From positions 124,001 through 188,000 of the forward strand of contig NZ_CP054023.1 of NCBI RefSeq assembly GCF_005862305.2: DNA of 64,000 nucleotides. The letters run 5' to 3'. Positions 27,116 to 35,371 of the stretch are shown in pieces. Source of the stretch: Rhizobium indicum (GTDB taxonomy: Bacteria > Pseudomonadota > Alphaproteobacteria > Rhizobiales > Rhizobiaceae). The notes below the pieces were generated by a model that was not told the origin of the DNA, made no database searches, and saw only the letters and a list, made by a program, of their open reading frames with translations. Numbering within the stretch: position 1 is the stretch's first letter; the number at the start of each line of letters is the position of its first letter. The translations under genes were made by a program, and so were the position numbers.

Positions 27116-27276
27116 TATAACTTTCCTCCATTGCAATCGTGTCTCGACAGCTCGCATATCGCCCGGGTCTCACACAAACTCTATCAATGACTGAATTGCG
27201 GTTTAGAACCGAGGCCAGCGCCTGGGACTTGGATGCCCGTCAATCAAACCCGGCGGCAACGCGTGATTTTCGCGGA

Positions 27277-27392
27277 CAAAAAAAGAGGGCCGACGGAGAA
27301 CCGCGGCCCATTAATTGTGAAGGTATAAACCTCCAGAGGGGAACAGCTGAAACGACGGAACTGGGAGGAAAGCCGTCGTGTTGCATCAGCTG
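27277..27392 (-). ncRNA. Candidate sRNA with an anti-Shine-Dalgarno hairpin loop
   Basis: On the minus strand a hairpin ACGACGG / CCGTCGT (27379-27352) exposes TCCTCCC in its loop. A terminator hairpin GGGCCG / CGGCCC (27309-27287) is followed by TCTTTTTTT. Upstream, a 16-bp box (27437-27452) matches the box before the 34.8-kb sRNA at 14 of 16 positions, with CATGGT as a weak -10 at nearly the same distance. An overlapping 88-codon frame exists, but its internal ATG is only one base from the AGGAG, so an RNA product is more likely. Confidence 0.55.
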
Positions 27393-27436
27393 TGATCACC
27401 ATGCTCCTTTTTTGACCGGTTGGAAAACATTTTTTG

Positions 27437-27452
27437 TGCAATGCAGCTATGC
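27437..27452 (-). promoter_or_regulatory. Conserved upstream box (copy 1 of 3)
   Basis: Read on the minus strand: GCATAGCTGCATTGCA. Close copies lie at 35014-35029 and, with three extra bases, 35407-35425. All three precede structured or DUF1127 transcripts on the minus strand. A LysR-type activator such as VtlR/LsrB is a possible binder. Confidence 0.5.
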
Positions 27453-27639
27453 AACAGCGGATCATCCAGCCGAAGTGGTCCGTGGAGGATGGCATCTTGA
27501 AGGCTCTCACCGCGACCTCTTGAACTCTTTAGAAGGCGTCGATCCGGAGCCGGACTAGGCCACAGAGAAACGAGCCATCCAATGATGAAGAGGCCATGCG
27601 TGCGATGCCTTTGATCGGGTTCGGCGATTTCGCTTGATT

Positions 27640-28308
27640 TTACTCGGCGTCGTCGTTCGCCTTTGGGAACAGTTGCAGCACATTTGACCCACTCGGGTGC
27701 GCGAGAGCGCGCGCCTTTGGGCGCCGCGAGTTGTTTTCTCCAGCCTTTTGGATAGCTGAAACGAGACCTTCCCGCTGGCGATAATAATCTGGCTTGGCAG
27801 GCAGGGTGAGGTCAAACTCTTCGAGCATACGCTCAATAATGTCCATCGCTTCAGCCGCCAGACCAGCATAACCTTCTTGGCGTCGCTCGAAGAAGCCATC
27901 GTATCCGGGCTTGGAAAGGTCGAGACTATCCAACGCATAAGAAAGGGTCTTCACTCGGTTCGACAACCACAAAATTTCTTCTGAAAGCTCGGTACTAAAA
28001 AGTCCCCAGTTCGCGTCGTGCGGAAGTGCAAGGGTTGGATCGCGAACGTGAAACGCGAATTCGCCTTCATCCATAGGATTGAACTCGGGCATGTCGTGAA
28101 CGGCCGCGTAGCTGGCTCCGACAAAATCGTCTAGGGCCAGCACCGTCAGCATCGCTAGGTTTCTAACCTCGGCTTTCGGGCGTCGGTTGATCCTAGACTT
28201 CGCAAGTCGAATGACGATGGGAAGCAAGGAGCCAGCGGCTAAACCGCCAGCGCCGATGAACGCTCCCATTGCCATGATCCCTTGAGTGGTTTCGAAGAAC
28301 TGCGTCAA
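27640..28308 (-). CDS. Hypothetical membrane-anchored protein
   Basis: A 222-residue protein with one N-terminal hydrophobic segment (about residues 12-33, rich in G and A), then a soluble helical domain, and a basic, proline-containing tail. The start is TTG 28308, preceded by GAGGTGA at good spacing. I recognise no family. It looks monocistronic. Confidence 0.6.
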   Translation of the reverse strand: MTQFFETTQGIMAMGAFIGAGGLAAGSLLPIVIRLAKSRINRRPKAEVRNLAMLTVLALDDFVGASYAAVHDMPEFNPMDEGEFAFHVRDPTLALPHDANWGLFSTELSEEILWLSNRVKTLSYALDSLDLSKPGYDGFFERRQEGYAGLAAEAMDIIERMLEEFDLTLPAKPDYYRQREGLVSAIQKAGENNSRRPKARALAHPSGSNVLQLFPKANDDAE

Positions 28309-28652
28309 TAGTCACCTCGTTGAATGGGAGCTGCGAGTTGCGTCAAGAAGCACGCACAGACGGAATCAGCGCTTTCCGTCCCAGTTTGCCTTGAACTTAA
28401 TTGATAGGGAACTCCGTTCCCGCCGTATGGCGCCATTGAGCAACCTGACGGCATCATCGTCTCCGGCGACCTCAGTTCCTTTGACGCCTTGGCAATGACC
28501 TCTCGGTGCAACTTTCGAATTGAAACATCAAGTGATATCGGCTGGCCTGTCTTTCAAGGACCTAATCGAGAACCGGCGATAGTGGTAAGATTTCTCTCAA
28601 CCATTTTGCGTCATCCTCCAGTTCCCTTCTGAAGCCAATCGACGAGATCTCA
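28309..28652. other. 344-bp gap upstream of the GH94-like gene
   Basis: It holds a perfect dyad GGGAAC-TCC-GTTCCC (28407-28421), a possible operator, and otherwise nothing I can name. Confidence 0.4.
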
Positions 28653-31600
28653 ATGGCCACGGACCTTGACCGCAGTTTTCAAATGCCCCGACGCGACGAG
28701 CTTGGCCTCTTCACGATTAGCAACGGTTCCGGCCTGTCGATATCGGCCTTGCCGAACGGCACCCTGTTTGCCATCGAATACGCCGACGACAAGGGATCGG
28801 TGCAGATCAACCAGATCCAGGGCTCGCCGCTCGCCGGCGGCGTCGGTCGCCTTTATCTGCGCATCGGCGGGGCCGCGCCCGAGGTGGTGGAGCTTGTCGG
28901 GCCTCGCGCTAACGGCAGCTTCGGGCACGATGCGACGAGCCTCTCCTGGAGCGGCAAGAGAGGCAATATCGGCTACAATGTCCGCCTCGCGCTTCATCCC
29001 TCCGAAACGGCCTGGTTCTGGCGTGCCTCCATCCGGCATCTGAAGGATGGGACGCTGCCGGTCGATCTGGTGCTGATCCAGGACGTCGGTCTCGGCGATC
29101 GCGGCTTCCTGATGAACAGCGAAGCCTATGCATCGCAATATGTCGATCATCATATCGCCGATCACGAGACATTCGGCCCTGTCGTGATGAACCGGCAAAA
29201 TCTCAAGCAGTCGGGCGCCCGCAACCCCTGGCTCGCGCAGGGCTGCCTCGATGGCGCGGCTGCCTATGCCACCGATGCGATCCAGCTGGTGCAGGCGAGT
29301 GACCGTCTCGGCGACCTGCTGGTCGGCCCCTTCGGCACCAACCTGCCGAGCAAACGGCGGCAGCAGGAGACGGCATGTCCCGCCATTCAGTCGAAATCGC
29401 TCTCCGTGCCGGCGACCGGCGCGACCGCGACCTTCTTTGCCGTGTTCGCCGCTGATCATCCCGAGGCGTCGAGCGATGCCGACCTTTCACGGCTTGACGA
29501 GCTCGCGGCCACAGACAGTGCGGTCTCCGATATCGAGGAGGCCACGCCGGTCCGCAGCCTGCTGCAGGATGCGGCCCTGCTGAAGGCCGAGGCGCTGGAT
29601 AAAAAGGCGATCGGCAAGCTCTATCCGGAGCGGAGCCTGGAAGAGCGCGTCGACGGAAAGCTTCTTTCGTTTTTCGTGCCGGACGGCGTTCTGAACCGTC
29701 ATGTGGTCCTGCGCGACAAGGAGTTGATGGTGGCGCGCCGTCACGGTGCCATCGTCCGCAGCGGCCAGAATATGCTGCTCGATGATGCGACGCTTGCCGC
29801 GACCTGTTGGATGCAAGGCATTTTCGCCGCCCAGTTGACGATCGGCAATACGTCTTTCCACAAGCTCTTTTCCGTCTCCCGAGACCCCTACAATCTGACC
29901 CGCGCCAGCGGGCTGCGCATCATGGCGGATGTCGGCGCCGGCTGGCAGCTACTGGCGGTGCCGTCGGCTTTCGAAATGGGGCTCAGCGATTGTCGCTGGA
30001 TCTATCGCCTCCCCGAACGCACGATCATCGTATCGGCGGTCGCCTCCGGCGAGGATGCAGCGATGCAGTGGACCGTCTCCGTCGAAGGCGAGCGGTGCCG
30101 CTTCCTGGTGTTCGGCCACGTCGTGCTTGGCGAGCGAGAATATGATGCGGGCGGGCAGATCGAATTCGATACGTCAGCCAAACGCATCCTTTTCCGGCCG
30201 GACCCGGCCTGGCTCTGGGGCGAGCGTTATCCCGATGCCGGCTATTGGCTGGTGAGCTCGACGCCCGATGCGATCGAGGAGATCGGTGGCGACGAACTGC
30301 TCTATAGCGACGGGGTAACACGCAACGGCGCCTTCGTGGCGCTCCGATCCCTGATGACGCAGGCGCTCTCTTTCGCCGTCGTCGGCTCGATGACCGATGC
30401 GGCGGAAGCCGAGCGCCTGGCGCAACGTTACGAGGCCGGCATCACCCATGAAGCCATGCTTGCACCGGCATCAACATTCTGGCGGAACACCGTGCGCGGC
30501 GTGACGATCGTCGGCACGTCGCCTGATCTTGCCGCGCAGACGGCCCTGCTGCCCTGGCTTGCGCATGATGCGATCGTGCATCTGAGCGTACCGCACGGCC
30601 TCGAGCAATATACCGGTGCTGCCTGGGGCACACGCGACGCCTGCCAGGGGCCGATCGAATTCCTGCTCGCCTACGAGCATGACCGGGAGGCCAAGGAAGT
30701 GCTGAAAACCGTCTTCAGCGAACAATACCTGGAAAAGGGAGACTGGCCGCAATGGTTCATGCTGGAGCCCTATGCCAACATCCGGGCGGGCGATAGTCAC
30801 GGCGACATCGTCGTCTGGCCGCTAAAGGCGCTCTGCGATTACATCGAAGCGACCGGCGATCTCGCCATCCTCCACGAGAAAGTCTCCTGGCGCGACGAAA
30901 AGACGATGGCCCGGGCGCCGGAGCTCGACACCATCGCGATCCATGTCGAGAAGCTGCTCGAGACCGTTCGCGAAGCTTTCATCCCGGGAACACATCTGAT
31001 CCGCTATGGCGAGGGAGACTGGAACGATTCCCTGCAACCGGCCGATCCGCATCTGCGCGACTGGATGGTCAGCAGCTGGACCGTTGCCCTGCTCTATGAG
31101 CAGATCGTCCGTTATTCGGCGATCCTGCGCCGCCTCGGCCATGGCGGCAAGGCCAAGGGCTTGAGGAAGATCGCAACGGCGATGCGCCGGGATTTCAACC
31201 GCCATCTCGTGCGCGATGGCGTCGTTGCCGGCTACGGTATCTTCGATCCCAGCCATGACGGCGTCGAATTGCTGCTGCATCCGAGCGACCGGCGCACCGG
31301 GCTGCATTTCTCGCTGATCTCGATGACGCAGGCGATGCTCGGCGGCCTCTTCACGCCGGTTCAGAGGCGCGTTCATATGAAGCTCATCGAGGAGCATCTG
31401 CTCTTTCCCGACGGCGTGCGGCTGATGGAAAAGCCGGCGACCTATGCCGGCGGGCCTGAGACGCTGTTTCGCCGCGCCGAATCCTCCTCCTTCTTCGGCC
31501 GGGAGATCGGGCTCATGTATGTCCATGCGCATCTGCGCTACTGCGAAACGTTGGCGCTGGAGGCAGAAGTGGACGAACTCTGGAAGGCGATCGCCGTCGT

Positions 31601-31940
31601 CAATCCGATTTCTGTCACCACGGCGCTGCCACATGCTTCGCTGCGCCAGCGCAATACCTATTTCAGCAGCAGCGATGCGGCTTTTCACGATCGTTATCAG
31701 GCAACGGCGGAATGGGAGCGCGTCAAGGCGGGAGAGATGGCCGTCGACGGCGGATGGCGGATCTATTCAAGTGGCCCGGGGCTCTACACCAGGAGCTTCG
31801 TCGAAAATATCCTCGGCTTCAAACGGCGCTTCGGCCGGCGCAAACGCAAACCCCTTCTGCCCGCGATCCACGCCTCAGCCGATCTGCAAACGGATCACGC
31901 CGCCTGGCGGCGGCTGATGAAGCCGAAGCCTGAGGTGTGA
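28653..31940 (+). CDS. GH94-like glycoside phosphorylase, possibly acting on beta-1,2-glucans
   Basis: A 1095-residue cytoplasmic protein with large N-terminal beta-sandwich regions and a C-terminal alpha/alpha barrel. The barrel has the cellobiose-phosphorylase-type stretches YTGAAWGTRDACQGP and HGDIVVWPLKALCDYIE and the GDWND motif (788-792, in GEGDWNDSL). Most GH94 cellobiose phosphorylases have about 800 residues. The length here is closer to 1,2-beta-oligoglucan phosphorylase (about 1100). Rhizobia make cyclic beta-1,2-glucan, so turnover of such glucans is plausible but not shown. The ATG lies after a weak GAGA. It converges on the GntR gene. Confidence 0.7.
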   Translation: MATDLDRSFQMPRRDELGLFTISNGSGLSISALPNGTLFAIEYADDKGSVQINQIQGSPLAGGVGRLYLRIGGAAPEVVELVGPRANGSFGHDATSLSWSGKRGNIGYNVRLALHPSETAWFWRASIRHLKDGTLPVDLVLIQDVGLGDRGFLMNSEAYASQYVDHHIADHETFGPVVMNRQNLKQSGARNPWLAQGCLDGAAAYATDAIQLVQASDRLGDLLVGPFGTNLPSKRRQQETACPAIQSKSLSVPATGATATFFAVFAADHPEASSDADLSRLDELAATDSAVSDIEEATPVRSLLQDAALLKAEALDKKAIGKLYPERSLEERVDGKLLSFFVPDGVLNRHVVLRDKELMVARRHGAIVRSGQNMLLDDATLAATCWMQGIFAAQLTIGNTSFHKLFSVSRDPYNLTRASGLRIMADVGAGWQLLAVPSAFEMGLSDCRWIYRLPERTIIVSAVASGEDAAMQWTVSVEGERCRFLVFGHVVLGEREYDAGGQIEFDTSAKRILFRPDPAWLWGERYPDAGYWLVSSTPDAIEEIGGDELLYSDGVTRNGAFVALRSLMTQALSFAVVGSMTDAAEAERLAQRYEAGITHEAMLAPASTFWRNTVRGVTIVGTSPDLAAQTALLPWLAHDAIVHLSVPHGLEQYTGAAWGTRDACQGPIEFLLAYEHDREAKEVLKTVFSEQYLEKGDWPQWFMLEPYANIRAGDSHGDIVVWPLKALCDYIEATGDLAILHEKVSWRDEKTMARAPELDTIAIHVEKLLETVREAFIPGTHLIRYGEGDWNDSLQPADPHLRDWMVSSWTVALLYEQIVRYSAILRRLGHGGKAKGLRKIATAMRRDFNRHLVRDGVVAGYGIFDPSHDGVELLLHPSDRRTGLHFSLISMTQAMLGGLFTPVQRRVHMKLIEEHLLFPDGVRLMEKPATYAGGPETLFRRAESSSFFGREIGLMYVHAHLRYCETLALEAEVDELWKAIAVVNPISVTTALPHASLRQRNTYFSSSDAAFHDRYQATAEWERVKAGEMAVDGGWRIYSSGPGLYTRSFVENILGFKRRFGRRKRKPLLPAIHASADLQTDHAAWRRLMKPKPEV

Positions 31941-31967
31941 AGTGGGCGGGTGCCATGCACTGCGGCA

Positions 31968-32708
31968 TTATGCGGTAGCGTCGCGCAGCTCCTCGAAGCG
32001 TGCGGCGCTTTTCGACAGGTGGCTTCGGATGGCGCGACGGGCGGCGGATTCGTCGCGGTCGCGGATCGCCGCGAATATGGCATGGTGTTCCCTGCGCATA
32101 CGCGCCGCATGGCGCTTGCGCTCGGCGGATGTCATCTTGTCCAAGCGCGCCCATTGCCGCGGCACCATGATGTTGCCGAACGTGTCGAAGAGGCGGCCGT
32201 AATAGGAGTTTTGCGTCGCGACCAGAATGGATCTGTGGAAGGCATAATCCTCTTGCGCGCCGTATCCACCCTCCTCGAGCGCCTTGTCGAGGGCGTCGAG
32301 ACGATCCTGCATGCGCTCGATATCTTCCTGCGTGCGCCGCATCGCGGCAAGACCGGCGGCTTCGTATTCGACCCCCATGCGCAGCTCCAGCACGCGCAAA
32401 ACCTCGTCGATCGACTGCAGGTCGTTGGGAATGATGGAGAAGGATCTGGGCGTCGGATCGTTCGAGACGAAAGCCCCAAGGCCTTGCCGCGTGGTGATCA
32501 GCCCCTTCGCGCGCAGCGCGGCGAGCGCTTCGCGGACGATCGTCCGGCTGACGCCGGTTGCCGTCATGATCGCCTGTTCGGTCGGCAGGCGTTGGCCGGG
32601 CTTCAGGTCGCCGGACTCGATTTGTGCCGTCAACATATCGGCAAGGTTGCTGCGCAGGTTGGGCGCCTGCTGAATGGTGGTAAAAACCGCGTTGTCCTTA
32701 TCTGCCAT
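31968..32708 (-). CDS. GntR family regulator, FadR subfamily
   Basis: A 246-residue regulator with an N-terminal winged helix (GQRLPTEQAIMTATGVSRTIVREALAAL split over residues about 38-65) and a C-terminal all-helical FCD domain with its metal-binding His residues (HRSILV, RREHHAIFAAI). ATG 32708 gives the usual start; the longer frame to 32780 lacks support. It sits downstream of kduD/kduI on the same strand, and the FadR subgroup commonly controls uronate catabolism, so it is probably their regulator. Confidence 0.85.
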   Translation of the reverse strand: MADKDNAVFTTIQQAPNLRSNLADMLTAQIESGDLKPGQRLPTEQAIMTATGVSRTIVREALAALRAKGLITTRQGLGAFVSNDPTPRSFSIIPNDLQSIDEVLRVLELRMGVEYEAAGLAAMRRTQEDIERMQDRLDALDKALEEGGYGAQEDYAFHRSILVATQNSYYGRLFDTFGNIMVPRQWARLDKMTSAERKRHAARMRREHHAIFAAIRDRDESAARRAIRSHLSKSAARFEELRDATA

Positions 32709-32797
32709 CCTGATTCGAAATCCCGGTGTCGAGACGGCTGCGCCGACCCGTTTCCTGTTCGCATTCCGCATCCACACCAATGCGGTGGGCAGCGGTG

Positions 32798-32899
32798 CTA
32801 AAGCGCGTCGCGATCTTTCAGATTAGCTCCCCCGCTTTAGGTCTTTGTTTTTACACATGTCGTTACCACAAAACCGCATCACACTTTTGCGCGACATGT
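32798..32899. repeat. Rhizobial intergenic mosaic (RIME-like) repeat with two palindromes
   Basis: The first inverted repeat is CTAAAGCG (32798-32805) / CGCTTTAG (32833-32840). The second is ACATGTCG (32855-32862) / CGACATGT (32892-32899) with inner CAAAA / TTTTG. I recognise the CGCTTTAGGTCTTTG and ATGTCGTTA segments as common in rhizobial intergenic repeats (RIME-type). It fills the gap between kduD and the GntR gene. Confidence 0.7.
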
Positions 32900-32927
32900 T
32901 TCAGGCCTGATCGGTTGGTGAGACCGA

Positions 32928-33692
32928 TCAGCGCGCCAGCCAACCGCCATCGACGGGCAGCACCGTTCCATGCACGTAGTCGGATGCCGACGATGCCAGG
33001 AATACGGCCGCACCGCCGAGTTCGGACGGCGTTCCCCAGCGCCCGGCCGGGATGCGGGCAAGGATGGCGGCATTGCGGTCGGCATCCTCGCGCAGCGCCG
33101 TGGTGTTGTTGGTCACGAAGTAACCCGGCGCAATGGCGTTGACGTTGACGCCCTTGCCGGCCCATTCGCAGGCCAGCAGCTTGGTCAGTCCGGCAAGCCC
33201 ACTTTTTGAGGCGGTATAAGACGGGATGCGGATGCCGCCCTGGAAGGAGAGCAGCGAGGCGATGTTGATAATCTTGCCCCTGCCCTTGTCGACCATGTGG
33301 CGGCCGGCCGCCTGCGACAGGAAGAAGGCGGTCTTCAGATTGACGTCGATCACCGCGTCCCAGTCTTCCTCGGTGAAGTCGAGCGCATCGGCGCGGCGGA
33401 TGATGCCGGCATTGTTGACGAGGATGTCGAGGCCGCCGAAGGTCTGGATGGTCTCAGTGACGATCCCCTTGACCGGTTCGATGCTGGCGAGATCGGCCTT
33501 GACGACATGGAAGCGGCTTCCCGCCTCCTTCACCAGTGCCTCGGTTTCGTCCATCGAGGAGCGTCCGACGGCGACGATCGACGCACCGGCCTGCGCCAAC
33601 GCGGCCGCGATGGCCTGGCCGAGCCCTGTATTGGCACCGGTGACGACGGCAACCCGGCCGGAAAGGTCGAAGGGATTTGCCACGATGCTCAC
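32928..33692 (-). CDS. kduD: 2-dehydro-3-deoxy-D-gluconate 5-dehydrogenase KduD
   Basis: A 254-residue SDR that interconverts 2,5-diketo-3-deoxygluconate and 2-keto-3-deoxygluconate in pectin/uronate breakdown. TGANTGLG lies at residues 19-26, NNAG near 93, and the catalytic Ser and YTASK near 158. The start is GTG 33692, overlapping the kduI stop as GTGA. Linkage with kduI makes the assignment firm. Confidence 0.9.
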   Translation of the reverse strand: MSIVANPFDLSGRVAVVTGANTGLGQAIAAALAQAGASIVAVGRSSMDETEALVKEAGSRFHVVKADLASIEPVKGIVTETIQTFGGLDILVNNAGIIRRADALDFTEEDWDAVIDVNLKTAFFLSQAAGRHMVDKGRGKIINIASLLSFQGGIRIPSYTASKSGLAGLTKLLACEWAGKGVNVNAIAPGYFVTNNTTALREDADRNAAILARIPAGRWGTPSELGGAAVFLASSASDYVHGTVLPVDGGWLAR

Positions 33693-34525
33693 CTCAGATC
33701 TGCAATGGCGATATGGTCCATGTCGGTGAAGCTCTTATTGTCGCCGGCCATCGCCCAGATGAAGCTGTAGTTCCTGGTGCCGGCGCCCGAATGGATCGAC
33801 CACGGCGGCGAGATGACTGCCTGTTCGTTGGCGACAAGCATATGCCGGGTCTGCTGCGGCTCGCCCATGAAGTGGAAGACACGCTGCTCCGCTTCCAGAT
33901 CGAAATAGAGATAGGCTTCCATGCGGCGGTCATGCGTATGGGCAGGCATGGTGTTCCAGACGCTGCCCGGCTCGATCATGGTGAAGCCCAGTGTGAGTTG
34001 GCACGACTGGCAGACATCAGGATGGATGAACTGGTAGATCGACCGCTTGTTGGCCGTCGCGGCTTCGCCCGGCGTCAGGTGACGGGCCTTTTCGCGGGTG
34101 AGCAATACGGTCGGGTGCGTTTGATGCGCTGGCGTCGAGACCAGATAGAACTTTGCCGGATTGGCGGCATCCGCGCTCTCGAACCTGATGTCCTTGGCAC
34201 CCTTGCCGACATAGAGGCAATCATATTTGGCAAGATCGTAGTTCGTGCCGTCGACGATGATGCGGCCGGCACCGCCGATGTTCAGGGCGCCGAGTTCACG
34301 CTCGGCAAGGAAGGTTTCCTGTCCGATCGCCGTCGGCGCCGTCAGCGTCAGCCCCGGGCCGAGTGGCGTCGCGCCGCCGATGACCATCCGGTCGTAATGC
34401 GAATATGTGAGCCGGATCTCTCCGCTCGCGAAGACGGTTTCCACCAGAAAGTGACGCCGCAGCGTCTCCGTGTCGAAATCACGCACGGCCTCGGGATGGG
34501 AGGCGTGCCTCACGTCGATCTGCAT
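33689..34525 (-). CDS. kduI: 5-dehydro-4-deoxy-D-glucuronate isomerase KduI
   Basis: A 278-residue cupin isomerase, the usual length for KduI. The zinc site is visible as HTHDRRMEAYLYFD (two His and Glu), with the fourth ligand in WSIHSGAG. It converts 5-keto-4-deoxyuronate, from pectin or other uronides, into 3-deoxy-D-glycero-2,5-hexodiulosonate, the KduD substrate. It is first in the kduI-kduD-gntR run, downstream of the anti-SD sRNA on the same strand. Confidence 0.95.
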   Translation of the reverse strand: MQIDVRHASHPEAVRDFDTETLRRHFLVETVFASGEIRLTYSHYDRMVIGGATPLGPGLTLTAPTAIGQETFLAERELGALNIGGAGRIIVDGTNYDLAKYDCLYVGKGAKDIRFESADAANPAKFYLVSTPAHQTHPTVLLTREKARHLTPGEAATANKRSIYQFIHPDVCQSCQLTLGFTMIEPGSVWNTMPAHTHDRRMEAYLYFDLEAEQRVFHFMGEPQQTRHMLVANEQAVISPPWSIHSGAGTRNYSFIWAMAGDNKSFTDMDHIAIADLR

Positions 34526-34628
34526 GTCAATTTTCCTTCCGCTTCATTGTCGCTACGGGTCGTCGCTGTTGCGGAAGCCGATCTTGTCCGGCGTGTTCCG
34601 CTGCGGCGGTATCCATCCGGTTACATAG

Positions 34629-34639
34629 TTGTACGACAA
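34629..34639. promoter_or_regulatory. Dyad TTGT-ACG-ACAA upstream of kduI
   Basis: A short inverted repeat about 104 bp before the kduI ATG. FadR-type GntR regulators bind dyads of this size. It is the best operator candidate for the GntR gene at 31968-32708. The rest of the stretch between it and the sRNA terminator shows nothing else. Confidence 0.4.
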
Positions 34640-34814
34640 GTTTGGTGTCAACAGGTTTGTCGGTGCTTGCTTGAGCAGACGCAAGGCCCGCAAGAGCACG
34701 AAAGAAAATCTGGGAATAGACAGGAGAATTTCTGGAAATGATGACGCCATCATCCAAGCAATGGATCGCAAGCGGCTGTTCTTGGCGCGATCCAGCGGTG
34801 CTATCGGCCAAAAC

Positions 34815-34970
34815 GAAAAAGCCTGCCGCGGGAGGAGGTGCGGCAGGCTTTCGTAAAAAACCGAACGACAGCTGGGAGGAGGAGTGCTGTCATTCCACAG
34901 ACGACCCTGGGAGGAGGATGGGGCGCCTGTACATCGAAGGGATGCGGGAGGAGGTGCATCGCTTCGATAG
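34815..34970 (-). ncRNA. sRNA made of four anti-Shine-Dalgarno hairpins (alpha-r14/cuckoo/CcsR type)
   Basis: Read on the minus strand, four consecutive stem-loops each expose CCTCCTCCC: stems ATCGAAG+GATGC (34968-34933), ACAG+CG+CCC (34930-34897), GACAGC (34891-34867) and AGCCTGCCGC (34849-34820). The last has a perfect 10-bp stem followed by TTTTTCG and is a terminator. A TATGAT -10 lies at 34981-34976, and a conserved box is centred about 50 bp before the likely start. Known relatives are the CcsR RNAs of Rhodobacter and the alpha-r14 (NfeR1) RNAs of rhizobia, whose CCUCCUCCC loops can pair with ribosome binding sites. Confidence 0.85.
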
Positions 34971-34975
34971 AAATA

Positions 34976-35029
34976 ATCATACTTATTTTTTGCTCAGTTG
35001 ATAGGCACTTCTTTGCAGGGCAGCTATGC
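34976..35029 (-). promoter_or_regulatory. Promoter and conserved box (copy 2 of 3) of the anti-SD sRNA
   Basis: On the minus strand GCATAGCTGCCCTGCA (35029-35014) is followed 32 bp later by a TATGAT -10 (34981-34976). The -35 region is poor, as expected for an activator-dependent promoter. Transcription would start at about 34970, directly at the first hairpin. Confidence 0.55.
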
Positions 35030-35080
35030 GTTATGCGAAAAGCGGGAGGCTCGATCACGTGGTCCATCTGCCGGAAGCAC

Positions 35081-35116
35081 AAAAGCAAAGCGCCCGCTCG
35101 GGAGGAAGCAGGCGCT
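35081..35116 (-). terminator. Terminator of the DUF1127 gene with an anti-SD loop (fifth hairpin)
   Basis: On the minus strand AGCGCC+GCT pairs with AGC+GGCGCT (35116-35089), one mismatch, with loop TCCTCCCG, followed by TTGCTTTTG. It lies 37 bp after the DUF1127 stop. It may yield a separate 3'UTR-derived sRNA, as in Rhodobacter. Confidence 0.75.
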
Positions 35117-35152
35117 GGCATAGTCTTTGAAGATGCTTGATCTAAGCTGCCG

Positions 35153-35299
35153 TTAGCGGGCGATGGCTGCGCGGGCGACGTTGCGGATTTCGCTGCGGCC
35201 GATGCCGAGGTCGTCCAGTTCGCGTGCGGACATACGACCCAGTTCAGCGACCGTCTGACGGTACTTGCGCCAGTTATTGAAAGAGCGTGCTACGTTCAT
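35153..35299 (-). CDS. DUF1127 small protein (CcaF1/YjiS-like)
   Basis: A 48-residue arginine-rich protein. The pattern NNWRKYRQTVAELGRMSARE followed by LDDLGIGRSEI is the whole DUF1127 domain. ATG 35299 follows AAAGGGG. In Rhodobacter the DUF1127 protein CcaF1 is an RNA-binding protein encoded immediately upstream of the CcsR anti-SD sRNAs and involved in their maturation. In Agrobacterium such proteins affect carbon and phosphate metabolism. The same gene order here strongly suggests a related function. Confidence 0.9.
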   Translation of the reverse strand: MNVARSFNNWRKYRQTVAELGRMSARELDDLGIGRSEIRNVARAAIAR

Positions 35300-35371
35300 G
35301 ATGATCCCCTTTCGTGGGCTTTCGAAGCTTAGCTGCCAGTCCTTGGCGCTTCGTTCGCTTCGATGAGCTGT

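Larger units (their letters stand above)
26787..27639. other. 853-bp stretch without a convincing protein gene; two minus-strand terminators
   Basis: Short open frames exist on both strands (for example 26898-27173 minus, 27139-27558 plus, 27244-27510 minus), but none shows family features or a well placed ribosome binding site. What stands out is structure: two rho-independent terminators on the minus strand and a conserved upstream box, listed separately. I read the stretch as sRNA territory. Confidence 0.55.

Noticed and set aside
27139..27558. 139-codon plus-strand frame and two minus-strand frames in the same stretch
   Set aside because: No ribosome binding site at usable spacing, no family features, and they cross two terminators and a promoter box.
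34830..34955. GGGAGGAGG motifs read as plus-strand ribosome binding sites of micro-genes
   Set aside because: Each copy lies in the loop of an inverted repeat and none is followed by a start codon and usable frame. The terminators fit minus-strand transcription.
34815..35116. CRISPR array or tandem repeat array
   Set aside because: Only the loop motif recurs. The stems differ in sequence and spacing, and there is no direct repeat/spacer pattern or cas gene.
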